Shown: in pieces, positions 22,438 through 34,900 of the stretch
Layout: every line of letters begins with the position of its first letter
Position numbering within the stretch: position 1 is the first letter of the stretch
Notes under the pieces: generated by a model
Seen by the model: the letters and a program-made list of their open reading frames with translations, nothing else
What the model was told of the DNA's origin: nothing
Databases searched by the model: none
Made by a program: the position numbers and the translations under genes
Source of the DNA: Nannizziopsis barbatae
Lineage: Eukaryota; Ascomycota; Eurotiomycetes; Onygenales; Nannizziopsiaceae
Assembly (NCBI GenBank): GCA_014964245.1
Contig: JACVYH010000003.1
Location: 930,001-994,000, forward strand
Direction: 5' to 3'
Length of the DNA stretch: 64,000 bases

Positions 22438-23806
22438 CATTAAATTCTACAGATTGCTATATTCATCAGGAGAACTAAATTCGAAAGCAAAATCAACGAA
22501 GAAACAGAGTGCAATTAGCCTTGGGCAGCAAACAGTATTCTAGCCGCCCGCTTCGAAGGCACGTGACAGTTCCAAACTCAACCGCCCCAACGGAAATCCG
22601 TTTTGTGTTTGTATGCAACATATGTATGTATACATACTCCGTACTCTGTACTGTAGTACTGTGAAAAATACGGCGAGAATACACATACATAGGTATGTAC
22701 GGAGTAGAATCTGCACCGTTATCTGTATGGAGTGGTGGAAGTGTTCATGATATTTCTGCAGGACAGCAACGGCGGACCTTGTGGTCGAAGAGGAGGACCA
22801 GCATACGGAGTAGTCATCGATTGGTTGTGACAGGTGGGGTGGGAAGGACCCGTGACGAGACACAGACAAAGGGGTTTTTCTTGGGGTGTTTGGTGGGTTT
22901 GCGTGCACGGAGTGGGGGGCCACAGCGGACGGCCGTTTCCCTGCAGAGTTTTCTCTGACATGGCGAGGTGGAGCCCGATGATTGGCTGACAGCGATGGCC
23001 AGAGCAGGGCAACCAGGGACCCACATGCAGGAGGGGCAGGAAGGAGCACGGGTGATTCGCTCCTGCCCCATCGCACTCCACTTTCCCGCCCCAGCCCCAC
23101 TCTGCGATGACTAACAGACTCTCTGTATTTTTGCTTTTTGCCTCCGAGGAAGGAGGGGGAAGTATCGAGGAACAAAGAAAGGGAAACAACGAACTTGTCC
23201 TGGTATCTTTGGAAACCATGGTAACCAGCTGGTTGCTAGGAGGAAAAGAGGGAGGCTGGGAGACAGGTACAAAGAAAATGACCTCTGCTGATAAGAAGAA
23301 TACCTGGTATTTAGAATACATACATCGTTACAGAGAGGGGTAGAGCAGATAAGAGAACTTCTATCAGCTTCTGTGGGCCGTACTGTATTATATACCCCAG
23401 CCTCCCTCTGAAGAATGTCCTGCTCGCTGGGACCTTTTCCTTTCCCTGGGGAGAAAAGAAGGAAAGAAAAGTGGGAAAAAAAAACTGGAGTCGAGCAAGC
23501 AATTCTGCATGCAGGCCAGCCCAGCCAGCCCGGACCACAGGATTGTGTTTGGGCGGCCATGCGAGACCGCTGGTTCTTTATATTGCTGTAAAACCTAAGC
23601 TTAAGTAAGCCCCATCCAGATGGCTGAAAACGGAATAGACACACGGATCAGAGGACGGCTTGTGGGACACATGGAGACACATGGAGAAAGAATTAAACTG
23701 CATTTGTGGCTTCATCGAGCCAATGGTGTTTGCCTATCTACAATGGTGTATATACTCTTTTTGTCAAAAAAAACAGAATATGTGTGGTGGTGGTGGCTTT
23801 TTGAGG

Positions 23807-26800
23807 TTATTCCAAGTATGATATCTTTCTCATCTCCCCGAGCCGCGATCGAGCTTGCGAAAGCTTGTTCTCCAGTTGCAGGATCTCGACCTATACGCAC
23901 AGGCACACACGCGCCCCTAGTTAGCTATCATAGTTCTCTCTTCTCGGGAAAAAGCAATAATAAAAAAGGTAGATAAAAATAAACAGCTCCTAGCTTGGAC
24001 GTATAACATACCTGCTGCTCCATCTCCCGAACCTTGAACTCATGTCCACTTAACTTCGTATAATCAATGGCGTCCGTCTCATCCCGGTTCTTCTCCGCAA
24101 TGATACTCTGTACCTGCCGCACAAGCGCCCGACATGCCGCGCCCACCGCTTTACTCGCCGTCTCTAGGCGGTCTTGCGTTTTGCTCATGAACGTCGCCTT
24201 GACGCGGCTGGCTGCTACCAATTGCGCCGTGCTCGCGGCAACGTCGTTACTCGCAACGATCAATTGCTCTGGAGAGTTACGTCCGGAGATGACGCCGTCT
24301 GCTGTCTCGATTAGGGTGTTGGTCGATGTGGCGACTGCTTTGGCGGCGGAGATTAAGCCTTCTGTCCATCGGTTGTTCTTTTTGTAGAATGCAGTTCGGG
24401 AAGAACTACCTCGGCCTTCTCTGACGATTTCTTGCTGCGACGCTGTTGCTGCGCGGATGAGTTCGGCGATAGCATTGGTCACGGCGATAGATGCTTCGAG
24501 AATAGAATCGTGGATACGTAGTTCGTACGTCGAGTATCCGTCTCGTGGCTTCTTCTTGAGCTTGGCTAGTCGTGCCGCTGCGGCTTCGATAGCATTGGCG
24601 GCGTTGCTTAGTTCACGGTCGACTAGGTCGCCGAGATCACCGGCTTCATTTAATTTAGTGCTCTTGGGAACGAATGCGTCCACGAGTTTGGAGAGCTTTT
24701 GTAGGTTGAGAGAAACTTCATGGTTGTTGTTGATCACCACATCTGTCTTTTGCAACGGCTCTAGGTCTTGTAGCCTAAACGACTGTAGGGCACGGAAGAA
24801 TGTCATTGTCGACTGTGCCGATTGTCGTGCAGCTCCAATAAGCTGATCTGCTTTCTTGTCGTTCGTAGCAAACCGGGTCAACCCCTTGGTATTGCTCAGG
24901 ACGTCTGCAATAGAGCCCGAGAAGATACTAACAGTGCGGATAATCTCCGAATGCGTGCTATTAGGTCCGTCCGCGATGAAATTGTTGAATGATGTCGAAA
25001 ACTCCGTCGCGCTGGCAGATGCTTTTTCAATTTGCGAGAGGACATATGCCGGGGATGCATTCTGATTACCCGCCTGCATACTCGAATCGAGTTCATACAG
25101 CGCATCGTCCACTCGTTGAATACCGCTTTGCAGTACCGAGTCAATGATGTCGTTGATCTTCGCCACAGAGCCCATGAGCACGTCGTCGATTTGCGTATCC
25201 AGCGCTTTGTCCACATCTCCTTGGTTCTAGCATAGCGTTAGTACTTAAATTGTAACATTCGGGAATTCGTGCCTCCTTACCAATTTCAACTCTTCCAGCT
25301 CCATCAAAGCCTGTTCCATTCCGGATCTGTACACTTCGATTTCATCATCCTTGTCCCGTAGCGCCAATTCGTGGTCATGGCTCCGTTCGCCGGTGCTGTT
25401 GCGCGCTTCTTCCAGTGCGCGGTTTTTGTTCTATTCCACATTAGCTCATATCCTGAACATACGTATACAGCAGTGGACGTAATATACTTACCCGCAGCGC
25501 ATCCTCAAGATCAGCCATCTCTCGATTATACTTAGAAAGCATGGCAGAAATTTCGGTCGACTTAGCTCGCTCTGCGTTCTCTGCCCTGTCAATGGCCAGT
25601 CGTAGCTCTCGTTTCAGCTTTTCCAGTTCTTCTTTGTTCCCACCATTAATGCGGTCTCGCTCATGAAGCGCCCTGTCACGTTCCCTAATCATATCAGCCA
25701 ACTCCAGATTCTTCGTTTTCATTTCCCGCTCCAGCTTCTCGCGTTTATCTATAGCTTCTTGAGCGGAAGCAGCTTTCAGTTTCAGGGACTTTGTCGTCTG
25801 CAGCAGATCGAGATGCTCCTGTCGTAATTGAGAATAGAGCTTGGCAAGTGCCTCGTACTTCGACCGCCATGTGTTGACTTGTTCTTGCAGCGCACGTATC
25901 TGGTCGTCCTTGGAGGTGTTTTGCATCGAGTAGTTGGAGTTCAGCTGGTTAAGCTGCTCTTCCAAATCTTTGACCCGCTTGTCATATTGTTGAAGCAGGA
26001 GTTGGTCTCGGTCGTATTGAGCCCGCGCGTTGAGGTTCTCCCGCTCGAGCTCTGCCAGATGGCCCTGCGTTTGTTGCTGGAACTGGTTCTGAAGTAGCTG
26101 CTCTTGAGCCAATCTCTGCTGTTCTGCTTGTAGCCTTTGCTGCTCTTCAAAATCTCTTTGGGCCTGCTGTTGCGCCAGTAGTTGCTGTCGCTGTTGATCC
26201 TCCCACTGCTGTTGTAGCCGTCGTTGTTCGGCTTCGTACTCTTCTTGCTGGCGCTTTGCTTCTGTTGACCAGAAATCGTTGATGGGTTCGGGATCGGGGA
26301 TTGTATTTTTAGGAGGAGGCGTTGGCTCTCTTTCAATTTCGCGGGATGGGCGCCTTGGGAGTGCCGGCCGTTCGTCGTCGCTAGCCAGTAGGTTTGGAGG
26401 TTGTTGCGGGAGTTTGGGGATGTTGATCAGACTGGTGAGATAGCGGAGATTGGAGCATTCGTAATAGAATCTAACAAGTCGGTAATGTTGTGCGTCGTAT
26501 CGTCCCCGGAGAGGTTCCAAGGCATCTTCGTCTCCAGTCGCTACTTTCGATTAGCAAGCTAAAGAGTTGTACGATTCTGTTATAGACTTACTCGTGTGCA
26601 TTGCCCTCAACATGCTCGTGATGAACTTATATATACCGTAGCTTTCTTGCACAAGCGGCACGAGCGCTGATATCCGACATTCGTTGTTCGCTCCGCCTCG
26701 GAAATGGGAGAAGACAAGTTTTTGAAACGCATCGATTTGATCTTGTAGGCCCATAAGATCGGAGATCGTTTCGTAGCTAAAACGGTGTCAATCTAGTATC

Positions 26801-27693
26801 GATGTAATATTTGCTGGATCGGCATTGCTTACCCTTCGTTCGGGTCATTGATAGACTTGAGACTAATATATTCTTCGTACTCGAACAAACCTAGTGATGG
26901 TCTTTAGCATTGACACGATTGGCAGCCGCCGCAATCGAGACACTTACCATTGAATTCTGGGTGTTGGCGATGGAAAGCCAACTTGGATTCCAAAAAGTAG
27001 ACATATTCGCGGATCAATGGACCATAACCTACGATACCCTTAGCAGCGTTCCTCGACCGATTTTTCGGAAAGTTATTTCTTTGGAGACCTGAGTTCGCGT
27101 ACCTCGAAGACCCTCGCCCGCCGCTCCTCTAACCAAACTATCCAACCAAGCAACATGTGCTTGCGCCTCTTTGACTGTTACCGGGTGGCCTTCTTGCAAC
27201 ACTTTATGGACAGTGATCAGCGCTTTGAACGTCTGGACTTCGTCTGCGAGCACGGGTTGCCTGCATCACGCATATGCCCATATTAGCATTTACTTCAATA
27301 TTTTGTTTGATGCACTTTTCGATGTTTGTGGGGATGTGCTAAAGAAATCCGTAGAAAAACCTACACTTTCATCCCAGCCCAGAACGAAGCGGAGGACTTA
27401 TGATCCCACGTATAGACGATACAGCTCCGAACATGTTTTCCTACAAAAAAATTTAGTCGAGACACTCAGGGAAATCGATGCAATAATATCCGTACGTTTC
27501 GGCGCCGTTTCCTCTATGAAATCCCTCGTATTAGCAAGTTCGCATGTCGCGTGGTTGGGCGGAGATTGGTTTGCCTACCGATACTTGTAGCTTTGCGGAT
27601 ATTAACAGCCAGATCGGCTTCCGTTCTTCGCACAGACCACATATCAGCAGTAATTCTAGATGATAAGGTATTCGTAGAAACTCACTTGCTCAT
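23807..27693 (-). CDS. SLA2: Actin-binding endocytic adaptor Sla2 (HIP1R family)
   Basis: Sla2 links clathrin-coated endocytic sites to cortical actin. Twelve minus-strand exons (27693-27686, 27625-27579, 27513-27496, 27440-27365, 27260-27103, 27028-26948, 26890-26833, 26776-26592, 26543-25492, 25430-25281, 25226-24012, 23890-23807) join in frame to 1043 residues, the normal length. The first coding exon is 8 nt and the third 18 nt. The N-terminal ANTH domain shows ADLAVNIRKATS, RKHVRSCIVYTWDHKS and RGYGPLIREYVYFL. A proline-rich linker and a long Gln/Glu coiled coil (about residues 350-640) follow. The C-terminal I/LWEQ (THATCH) actin-binding module ends in LENKLSQARSRLGEMRKISY. SLA2 is the standard right-hand landmark of ascomycete MAT loci. 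Confidence 0.96.
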
Positions 27694-28327
27694 GTCGACA
27701 TTTCGTGTCACCGCGGAATTGTATGCCATAGCCATGATGGCGGAACGATTGAAACTGAATATGCGGCAGCTGCGGAGGGTGATTGGTATCCGGAAATAGC
27801 GATTTAAAGGGTCGACCGCGCAGTGAGTGAAGAGAGACGTATTATTATGCCGGAAAGTGGAAAATTGAAGCTGTTAGCTCTCACCCTGCGTATTTACGAT
27901 CGCCAGTTGATAAGGAGGCGTGAATTTCAGGGTTGCGCCAAGCATGGCTGACGTCGAATTACGTAAGTGAAGTAGGCACGAAATTGATTCTGCCGAGATT
28001 CACCGCCTACTGTGAGATTCGATGATTGGAACGAATCCAGTTGTGAAGCTAGATATGAGAGCGACTGTGATAAGAAGTCGAAGTAATAGGCTTGGTGTGG
28101 GTGAAATTTTGAATGATGAGCTTCTTGTGCTGTAGTGAGTGCATTCAAATGTCATATATGAAAGGAATGAGAAGGTAAAAAAAGGTGGTAATGAGTAGTT
28201 TCTATTCAAGGTAATATCTACGGGGTAGAGTGTTGAGATTTGAATATGAAAAGATGAAGCTTGGTGAAAGAAGCTGTTTGGCTGGTTAAAGAAATAGAGT
28301 AGCTCTATGAGTGTATATAGGTAATCC
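27694..28327. other. SLA2 upstream region / NVJ2 3' end
   Basis: About 630 bp between two minus-strand genes. It should contain the SLA2 promoter and the NVJ2 terminator. Short open frames on the minus strand (27927-28148, 28000-28386) match nothing known and partly overlap the NVJ2 end. Confidence 0.4.
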
Positions 28328-30927
28328 TCACTTTGTGTCTGGAAATGAAGACTGAGTGAGCCCGGTCTGCGGAATTGAAAGCTCATTCCCGTCTTTCACA
28401 ATTTCATTACCTGCCGGGCTGCCCGGTTCAGATCCGGCGGGTGCTCTGATAACTAGGAGCTCTTCTTGCGCGCGGCTATTCTCTGCCTTTGTAGATGAGC
28501 TGGATTTTCTATGGCGTGCGGTTTTGAGGTTCGGTGAAACCATTTCGCCTCGCTCAGCAAACTCGTGTGACAATTGTGAAGCTAAGGGCTTTCGCCTAGG
28601 TATAGTCATTGGGCCCACTCTGATACTTGATTTTTCCGGAGGTGGTAGAGGAGTTCCCGGCGGCGGAAGTGGCCTACCCCGACCTATAGGGTGGTCAGGA
28701 ATGGCCGTCTCTGAATCAGGATGCTTCTGGTCATTGAGGCCTAAGACATTCCATCCCCATTTCTTAGCAGCGGCAGCGGCGGCGTTTCCTAGAGAAGCCA
28801 TCGTCTGCTTATTTTCCGCCGATTTTAATGACGTAATTGACCGAGGTCTACTTGCCGATGTAATATCCTCCGTTTTCGACCCTCGCAAACCAAAACCGCT
28901 TAAATCTCCCTCCGTACCTTCAAACGGAGGACTTGTAGAAGTTTTGCTAAGGATAGAGTCGGCTCGCGGGCGAATGTGTGAGGAATGGTCTTGCGAGGTG
29001 TGTGAAGAGCTAGAATGTTGTCTCCGTCGATGATGAATAGATCCAGAAGAAGGACTTTGGGGGTGTGGGGTGATATTCACAGTGCTACTAATCGCATCGA
29101 CATCATCGTGCTTCAGCTCTAGTGCAAGATTCTCGACACTCATAACGTCAGAAGTCAAGGGGTGCTCTAGAGGTAAGGAAACAGCTGATTGTCTGGGAGA
29201 AAAAAGACCCTGGATGTTCTCAATTTCTGCGGGCTCATCATCCGGTGGAGATGCCTTTTTATCCAGCGCACTAATTGCGGGAGACAGGGGAACAGATGGG
29301 GAAGGCATACTCAGAACTTGAGCGGCTTTGCCTGAAGCTTCGTCGCTTAGGAAATTGGAGATAGTTTGTTCTGCTCCATGCTCATGGCTGTTTCCATTGC
29401 CAGCGGCGGGCGTCGAGGCCTCTTGCCAAATGCCACCCCGATAATGCTGTCTTGTAGTATCGAGGAATGGTATGTCGTCCCAGAATGGTTGTACTAAGGT
29501 TTCGCCAACTACTTCTCTTATCCGGCTTTCAATTGCTCGAAGAATGATGCCGTACGTTATTTGTCTCGAACTAACAATGGGCTCGATGGCCATTTCCATT
29601 TCTGGCATGGTTTCAAAGGATATCCAAGCTCGGTTGCTCGGTGGAGGCTTAAAGCGAACAAGAATGTGTCCTTTCAGCCTCTTCAGTAGAACAGCCAGTA
29701 CAAGATCAACTTCTCGGGCTTTGAACCTCTGGCCAAAGTCGATTCGAGCGGTTGCGGCAATCTCGAGTCGAAAGTTACCACTGTAGGTAACATCTGCCTC
29801 CACGCAGCAATTTCCATCGACCGTGAGATCTTTGAGACGAGGATTTGTTATCAACGGTGCACCTTCACCAGCATCTATCTTCCGAAGCACAACGCTGGTA
29901 ATAAAGTTCGGTTTCTGAACTCGAGATATTTTCTTCGTGATTTTGGTCCAGATATGGTTTTCGAGTTCGGAAGTCTGGTACAAAGCCAAGAAAACCCGTC
30001 CGACTAAAGCGTTAAACCATCGAGTCTGGAGGTTTTCCTCCGAGGAATGCAGTCGTTTGACCAAGTTGACCATGTGTTTCACTGGAAATTGCTGAGCAGT
30101 AGGTGGGGATATAGGAGAATCGGGAAGCTTTTCTAAATTCTTTAGGATCGCAAAATAGAGATCTTCTTTCTCCGAAGGATTGTCCGAGAAGATGTAGAAG
30201 GGGAGAGCTTCGGTTTGAAGACTTGCAATATCACTTTGCGGTGCCCTTTTTGTCAAGCGTATAGCGTTGCGCTTAATCCATAGTTCTCCTTCTGGAATGT
30301 TATCTTCACCACTATATATGCTGACGTCGTAATGGGACAACGAAATAACGTAGCGTACTTCCATCTGCCCAGAATCATCGTAGAGCATGAGATGACCGTG
30401 GCTACAGAGAAGATTTTCAGCGGTTTGTCAATGAAGATTGAAGCTGCATGTACTAACCGAAGAACCACATAGAAGACATTTCTGCCTTTCCTGTTAGGCC
30501 TTCCATTGGCCTTTCCAGGATCTAGCGTTGGAGGATTTTTTCTTTCGAATATACTCCTGTACATACTCTGGTATACACTTGGACTTTCGGGCGTGATCAC
30601 CTCCCCAGCGGGAGTTGTCCGCTCTGGGGGTTTTCCATTAATGCCCCCAGGTACATATTCACGGCAAACGGTAAAATAGCCGGCCGCGACGTCTGATTCG
30701 TGGGTTCGGTGGAATTTCTCAGCGAGTACATCGGTGCCGGTTTGAAGAGTAGACTGGTCGTCGGTTGGCTGGTTAACGTTATCCGACGCATCGGGCCCGG
30801 ATGCTGAAGGGCCCTCGGCGAAGGGAAGAAAGAGGTAAGCATGAAGGATTAGGAGCCCAAAGAGTAAGGGAATGAACGTAAGGCCACCGAGGATATAGAC
30901 CAGAAGGAGCACTGCCAGAGAACCCAT
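28328..30927 (-). CDS. NVJ2: Nvj2-like PH/SMP-domain lipid-transfer protein
   Basis: Nvj2-family proteins are ER-anchored lipid transporters at membrane contact sites (nucleus-vacuole junctions in yeast). Two exons, 30927-30458 and 30401-28328, join in frame to 847 residues. The N-terminus is a long hydrophobic anchor (LAVLLLVYILGGLTFIPLL, about residues 3-35). A PH-like region around residues 130-240 includes HGHLMLYDDSGQMEVRYVISL. A tubular SMP domain follows at roughly residues 280-485, with WFNALVGRVFLALYQT and GNFRLEIAATARIDFG. The remaining third is Ser/Pro-rich and disordered (PPPGTPLPPPEKSS). The layout TM-PH-SMP matches Nvj2/TEX2 proteins. It is divergent from MED12. Confidence 0.9.
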
Positions 30928-31979
30928 TAGGTGCTTCTTTGGGGCAGAGAATCAGGCAGCCCCATCGGAAAACATAGACATCAAACACACATATCCAGGG
31001 CCTCGAGGAGTAAAGTGGGAAAATGGTTGGGATGTAGAGATATTCCGTGCATCTTGAGCTCCCATGGTTGAGTTAACTAGTTAAACGAGACGTCATGGCC
31101 GATTTGGATGATGACACATCAGCAATCAGAGGTGTGCTTGGCGTTGTAAAGTACCGTATTCTAGACTTCTTCGAAGGCAAAACAGGTTGTAATATAGCGT
31201 ATTGGAGCAACATATTGTAAAAAAAAGCAATGAGCTTCCCTTTTGTTCTAATTTAGTTAGAAATGACAGTGAAAATCTCTTTATTTGACTTACCTATGAG
31301 TAGAATCTCACTCTCGCCTTACTTCAACTGACAGTGTCTCCCGGGTTCCAATGTCACCGTCTGGAAACGGCCGGGGTAGGTGACTGACAAATTAGTAAGC
31401 TTCTTGGCCGCGGAAAGTTCACGTGGATTGACCGAACCCACTCTCGGAATAGTGTTTATCCGCAAGCTTCCGCACCCAATTAAGGTTGACCCGAGAAGCT
31501 CATGATTAGGATTGGAAGCATGATTAGGTGGGAGGCTGTTTGACTCTGAAATACGCGCCTGCGTCAAGAGGGCTGGTCCATATGCTTTATATAAGACTTG
31601 GAATTGAGCGAGTCGACTCAGCTATGGCTTAGGTCTATTTATTTTTCGAAGCGAGTGACATAACTCGAGGTTTTGGTAAGTCCGGGGTCCTGTGGATCCG
31701 ATGGATATCGTGATACCGGAGAGAATTGCTGACCACATCGTCTGAGATAGTCATCGAAGGCGGCAATAATATTTTTGTGCAGTGACAAAAGCCTATCGAG
31801 CAGTTGACACTTCTGCCCTATTCGCCTTCCTTCTCCTCAAATTGCTCGCACCTTGCGTGCATACTTGTGACCAGTGCTCCGAACACGCACCAAATCTGCC
31901 CGGCGGCAATGGGCTCACAACAGCGATAAGCCGCGAGTTCTCACTTCCCGGGGGTTCTGTGGTGATATATGATCTCTCT
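30928..31979. promoter_or_regulatory. Divergent NVJ2/MED12 upstream region
   Basis: About 1 kb separates the two start codons. A perfect TAACTAGTTA palindrome lies at 31073-31082. The plus-strand frame that becomes MED12 is open from 31782 but has no in-frame ATG before 31980, so a 5' exon of MED12 may lie here. Confidence 0.4.
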
Positions 31980-34900
31980 ATGGATCGTGATAATCCTTAC
32001 TCTTCTGGATTGGTCGGTCGGGGGGATTCGCAACGGCAAGCTCAGTTGGACGTCACGCTCGCACAGCCCTTGATAGATTTGACGAATAATGACGAAGGTC
32101 TGCCCGATGACTATCGAGCGTCAAAACGCCAAAAGCTTGACTCGGGAGCCAGCATTCAATGTATATCGATTCCTTCGAACCCATCACCTTTGCAATCCGT
32201 TCCAAGTGTTCGAGCCACTGACGAGCCAACCCCAGTCGAACGGCCCTCGTGGTTACTTAACGAGGATATTTCTGAACCCAGCAAATACGCAGGACTGGAA
32301 TTTCTAACTCTCAGCGAAGAGTTTCAACCAATATGTTTGTCGCCGTCATTACCAACACGGCCTTGGAAATACCGCCCGTCATATGAAAGCTTCGCCGATT
32401 CTGCCTCATATCCCGACGAAGGTGACAGCTTGGACTATGAAGTGCAGACCGTTCCATTTGACCTTGAAATACCCGAAGCAGCACCAATTCTCGATTCAGA
32501 TGGTATGTTTTCTTCTCAATTGTCTGAGTTTCCCAAGGCTAATTCACCTGTTCCAGGCCCCCTCGACTTTTACCCTTGGAAGGGACATCACCCAGAGGAC
32601 GCTTTGACAGAACAGACTTCCAAGCAAGGATATTACGACCGACTACAAGTTTCGCAGAATGAGAGCAATACTGCGAGACCATCACTCTATACCCAGTTCA
32701 AACATCGATCTGGCCTCAGGCTTCTCTCATCCGTTTTTACCGCCATTTTAGATAAGCGTCAAGCTCACTGTAAATTAGCAGAGGCTTCTACTTTCAAACC
32801 ACCTCCCCGTGTCACTCTAACCGATCTCAAACGCGAGGCATGGCTGCGAGATTTAGCAAATTCTCGCGTGCCGCTTCGGAGGCTTAGCCGGACTATTCCC
32901 CATGGGGTACGTGGAAAAGTTCTTCTCGAGCAGTGCATTAACAAAGATATTCCGATTGAAAGAGCGGTGTGGTTGGTCAAATGCGTAGGCGCCAACGAAA
33001 TCCGCGCTTTCAGGAGAAAAGGAACTTCCACCGCCATTGCCTCCAACCTCGAGGTCAAGTGGGTAAGAGATTGGACCGTTATCGTTCAACAATTTGTGGA
33101 ATGTATGGCTGCCGCATGCAAGACAGATTTGAACTTGAATGTTCCTTACGTGTGAGTAACGACTGTCCTACTTCGCCTAGTACATGCTCATAGGCATCTT
33201 TTAATTAGAGCGAGGCTCATGACACGTCTGTTTCAAGAAGAGCTACTTGATCAAGACGACTGCCTGGACTGGTTCCTCCAATCTTTGCATTCATCTTCAA
33301 TGGAGAGCCTTCCTGTCTGGCTTCTACTTCTTCGAGTATACTGGCCTGGTCTGGTCAGATACCGAAAAAAGGGACGAATATTGGCGGAATACGTACTTGA
33401 GAAGACGAAACTGGTTCGACCCCTTATATCCTCTATCGTCTGAATAGGTCACCTTCTAACCCATACTTCCAGGCTCTATCAAAGGAGTTCTCTAGAGCCA
33501 ACCATCGGGTCGCTGGCCCTCTAAGCAGATTACTCAAATTCTTTGTCGATTTTCATCCATCCTGCTTCGTTTTACCGTTATGCTGGCGAACTTACAAAGG
33601 TACACTAAAGGCTTGTTCTCAACGACTTTCTTCGAAGGGCGGAATTATGCTTGACGACTTATCAACCAGGAATGACAGGATACTCAAATACGAGAGAAGC
33701 ACACAAACCCATCAACAAGGGTCCGCGCAGCGTGTCATTTCTTTGGTTGATAACCTGGATTCGTTAAACAATATAGAGACTCTATCTCTGGATTGTCTTG
33801 ATCTGGACCTAGATCATTCAAGTCTTGTGTCAAAAATTCTAGAATGGTCTTCTACAAGTTTTCGCCGCGGAGTCGCCCGAATATATGTTGCGGTACGCCT
33901 ATTGCGGAAATGGAGAAGGGCGGGAATAGACACCGACAGCCATATCATCGATTTTATTCAGCAAAAGGGCGAAAGCTCCGTCTTTATCAAGAAGAACTTC
34001 TATCATGTTGTTTCTGAGCTTGTTCGGTCACATTCTTTTACTGTCGGCAAATATTTACAATGGCTTATTGCGCGAGGCACAGTTACTAGCGAAAGGGTGA
34101 GTCGCTTCCAGTCCTTCTTCCTCATCACCATTCGCATTACAAAGCTCACAGTTGCAAAGAAATCTCATCCCGAAGCTGGCCTACTTAATCAAATTCCGCG
34201 TCGGCAGCTGCCGAGGCACATTTGGAACCTGCGCAACACACTCCTTGCGAAAATGGGGTTTTCAGCCGATTCCGAAATCCAAGACATAGAGAATCTCAAA
34301 ATTTTTATTCGTCGGGAACTACAAGATATGATTACAAAGCCAGTATCAGACATGGACGTAGAATTCCCTGAAACCCTGAACCTCGCGGATTTTAGTTGGA
34401 CTGTAAAATCCGCAATTGGGCCTTGGCTACGGGACAGAATATTTAGACACCGAAAAGAGGCTGTGAGGTAAGTTACTATCTAGCCGAGAAACGGTTCTCT
34501 AGCTCACCATGGATATAGAATATCTTCAATGGACAACAGCCGTCGCATTACTAGAATAACAGCTCTGACACCCACTCAATTCTTCAAGATCAGGTACATC
34601 ATAGAGTGTTTAGAGGACTTTTCCCTTTTAGCGGACATTCTGAAAGAAGCTTCTACTTCGGACGACGTCGTTGTATTAACCTCTGTCGCGGACACCTTGA
34701 ACCTTCATATACACTCCTTTACGGCCATGGGGGCACTGTCCGACATTTTCACGAGTACCGTGGCAGGATATTCTCAAGTCAACAAAACAGATATATCTGC
34801 ATTAGATTTGATATCATCCCTGCTTGACGTTGGCATGAAAATACAAGGCGAGCTTTCCACTGTGGCTATGCTTCGGCGCGATCTTTCTCGGTTCGATACG

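Larger units (their letters stand above)
21905..23806. other. MAT1-1-1/SLA2 spacer, skewed and motif-rich
   Basis: This 1.9-kb convergent spacer contains five sites of the TACTCCGTA/TACGGAGTA motif (22142-22812) and a strongly base-skewed stretch (about 22700-23560). A small 49-codon open frame lies at 22288-22437. No recognisable gene is present. The right idiomorph border is expected in this interval. Confidence 0.5.

Noticed and set aside
22719..23321. 200-codon minus-strand frame in the MAT spacer
   Set aside because: Composition follows the local base skew, several overlapping frames of similar length exist on both strands, and nothing in it resembles a known domain.
15215..27693. MAT1-2-1 HMG-box gene in the same locus (homothallism)
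   Set aside because: No HMG-box signature was seen in any frame between COX13 and SLA2.
32503..32556. In-frame coding of the 54-bp segment in MED12
   Set aside because: It is open in frame, but has a GTATGT donor, a CTAAT branch site and a CCAG acceptor, and its removal restores the family junction GPLDFYPWKG; treated as an intron.
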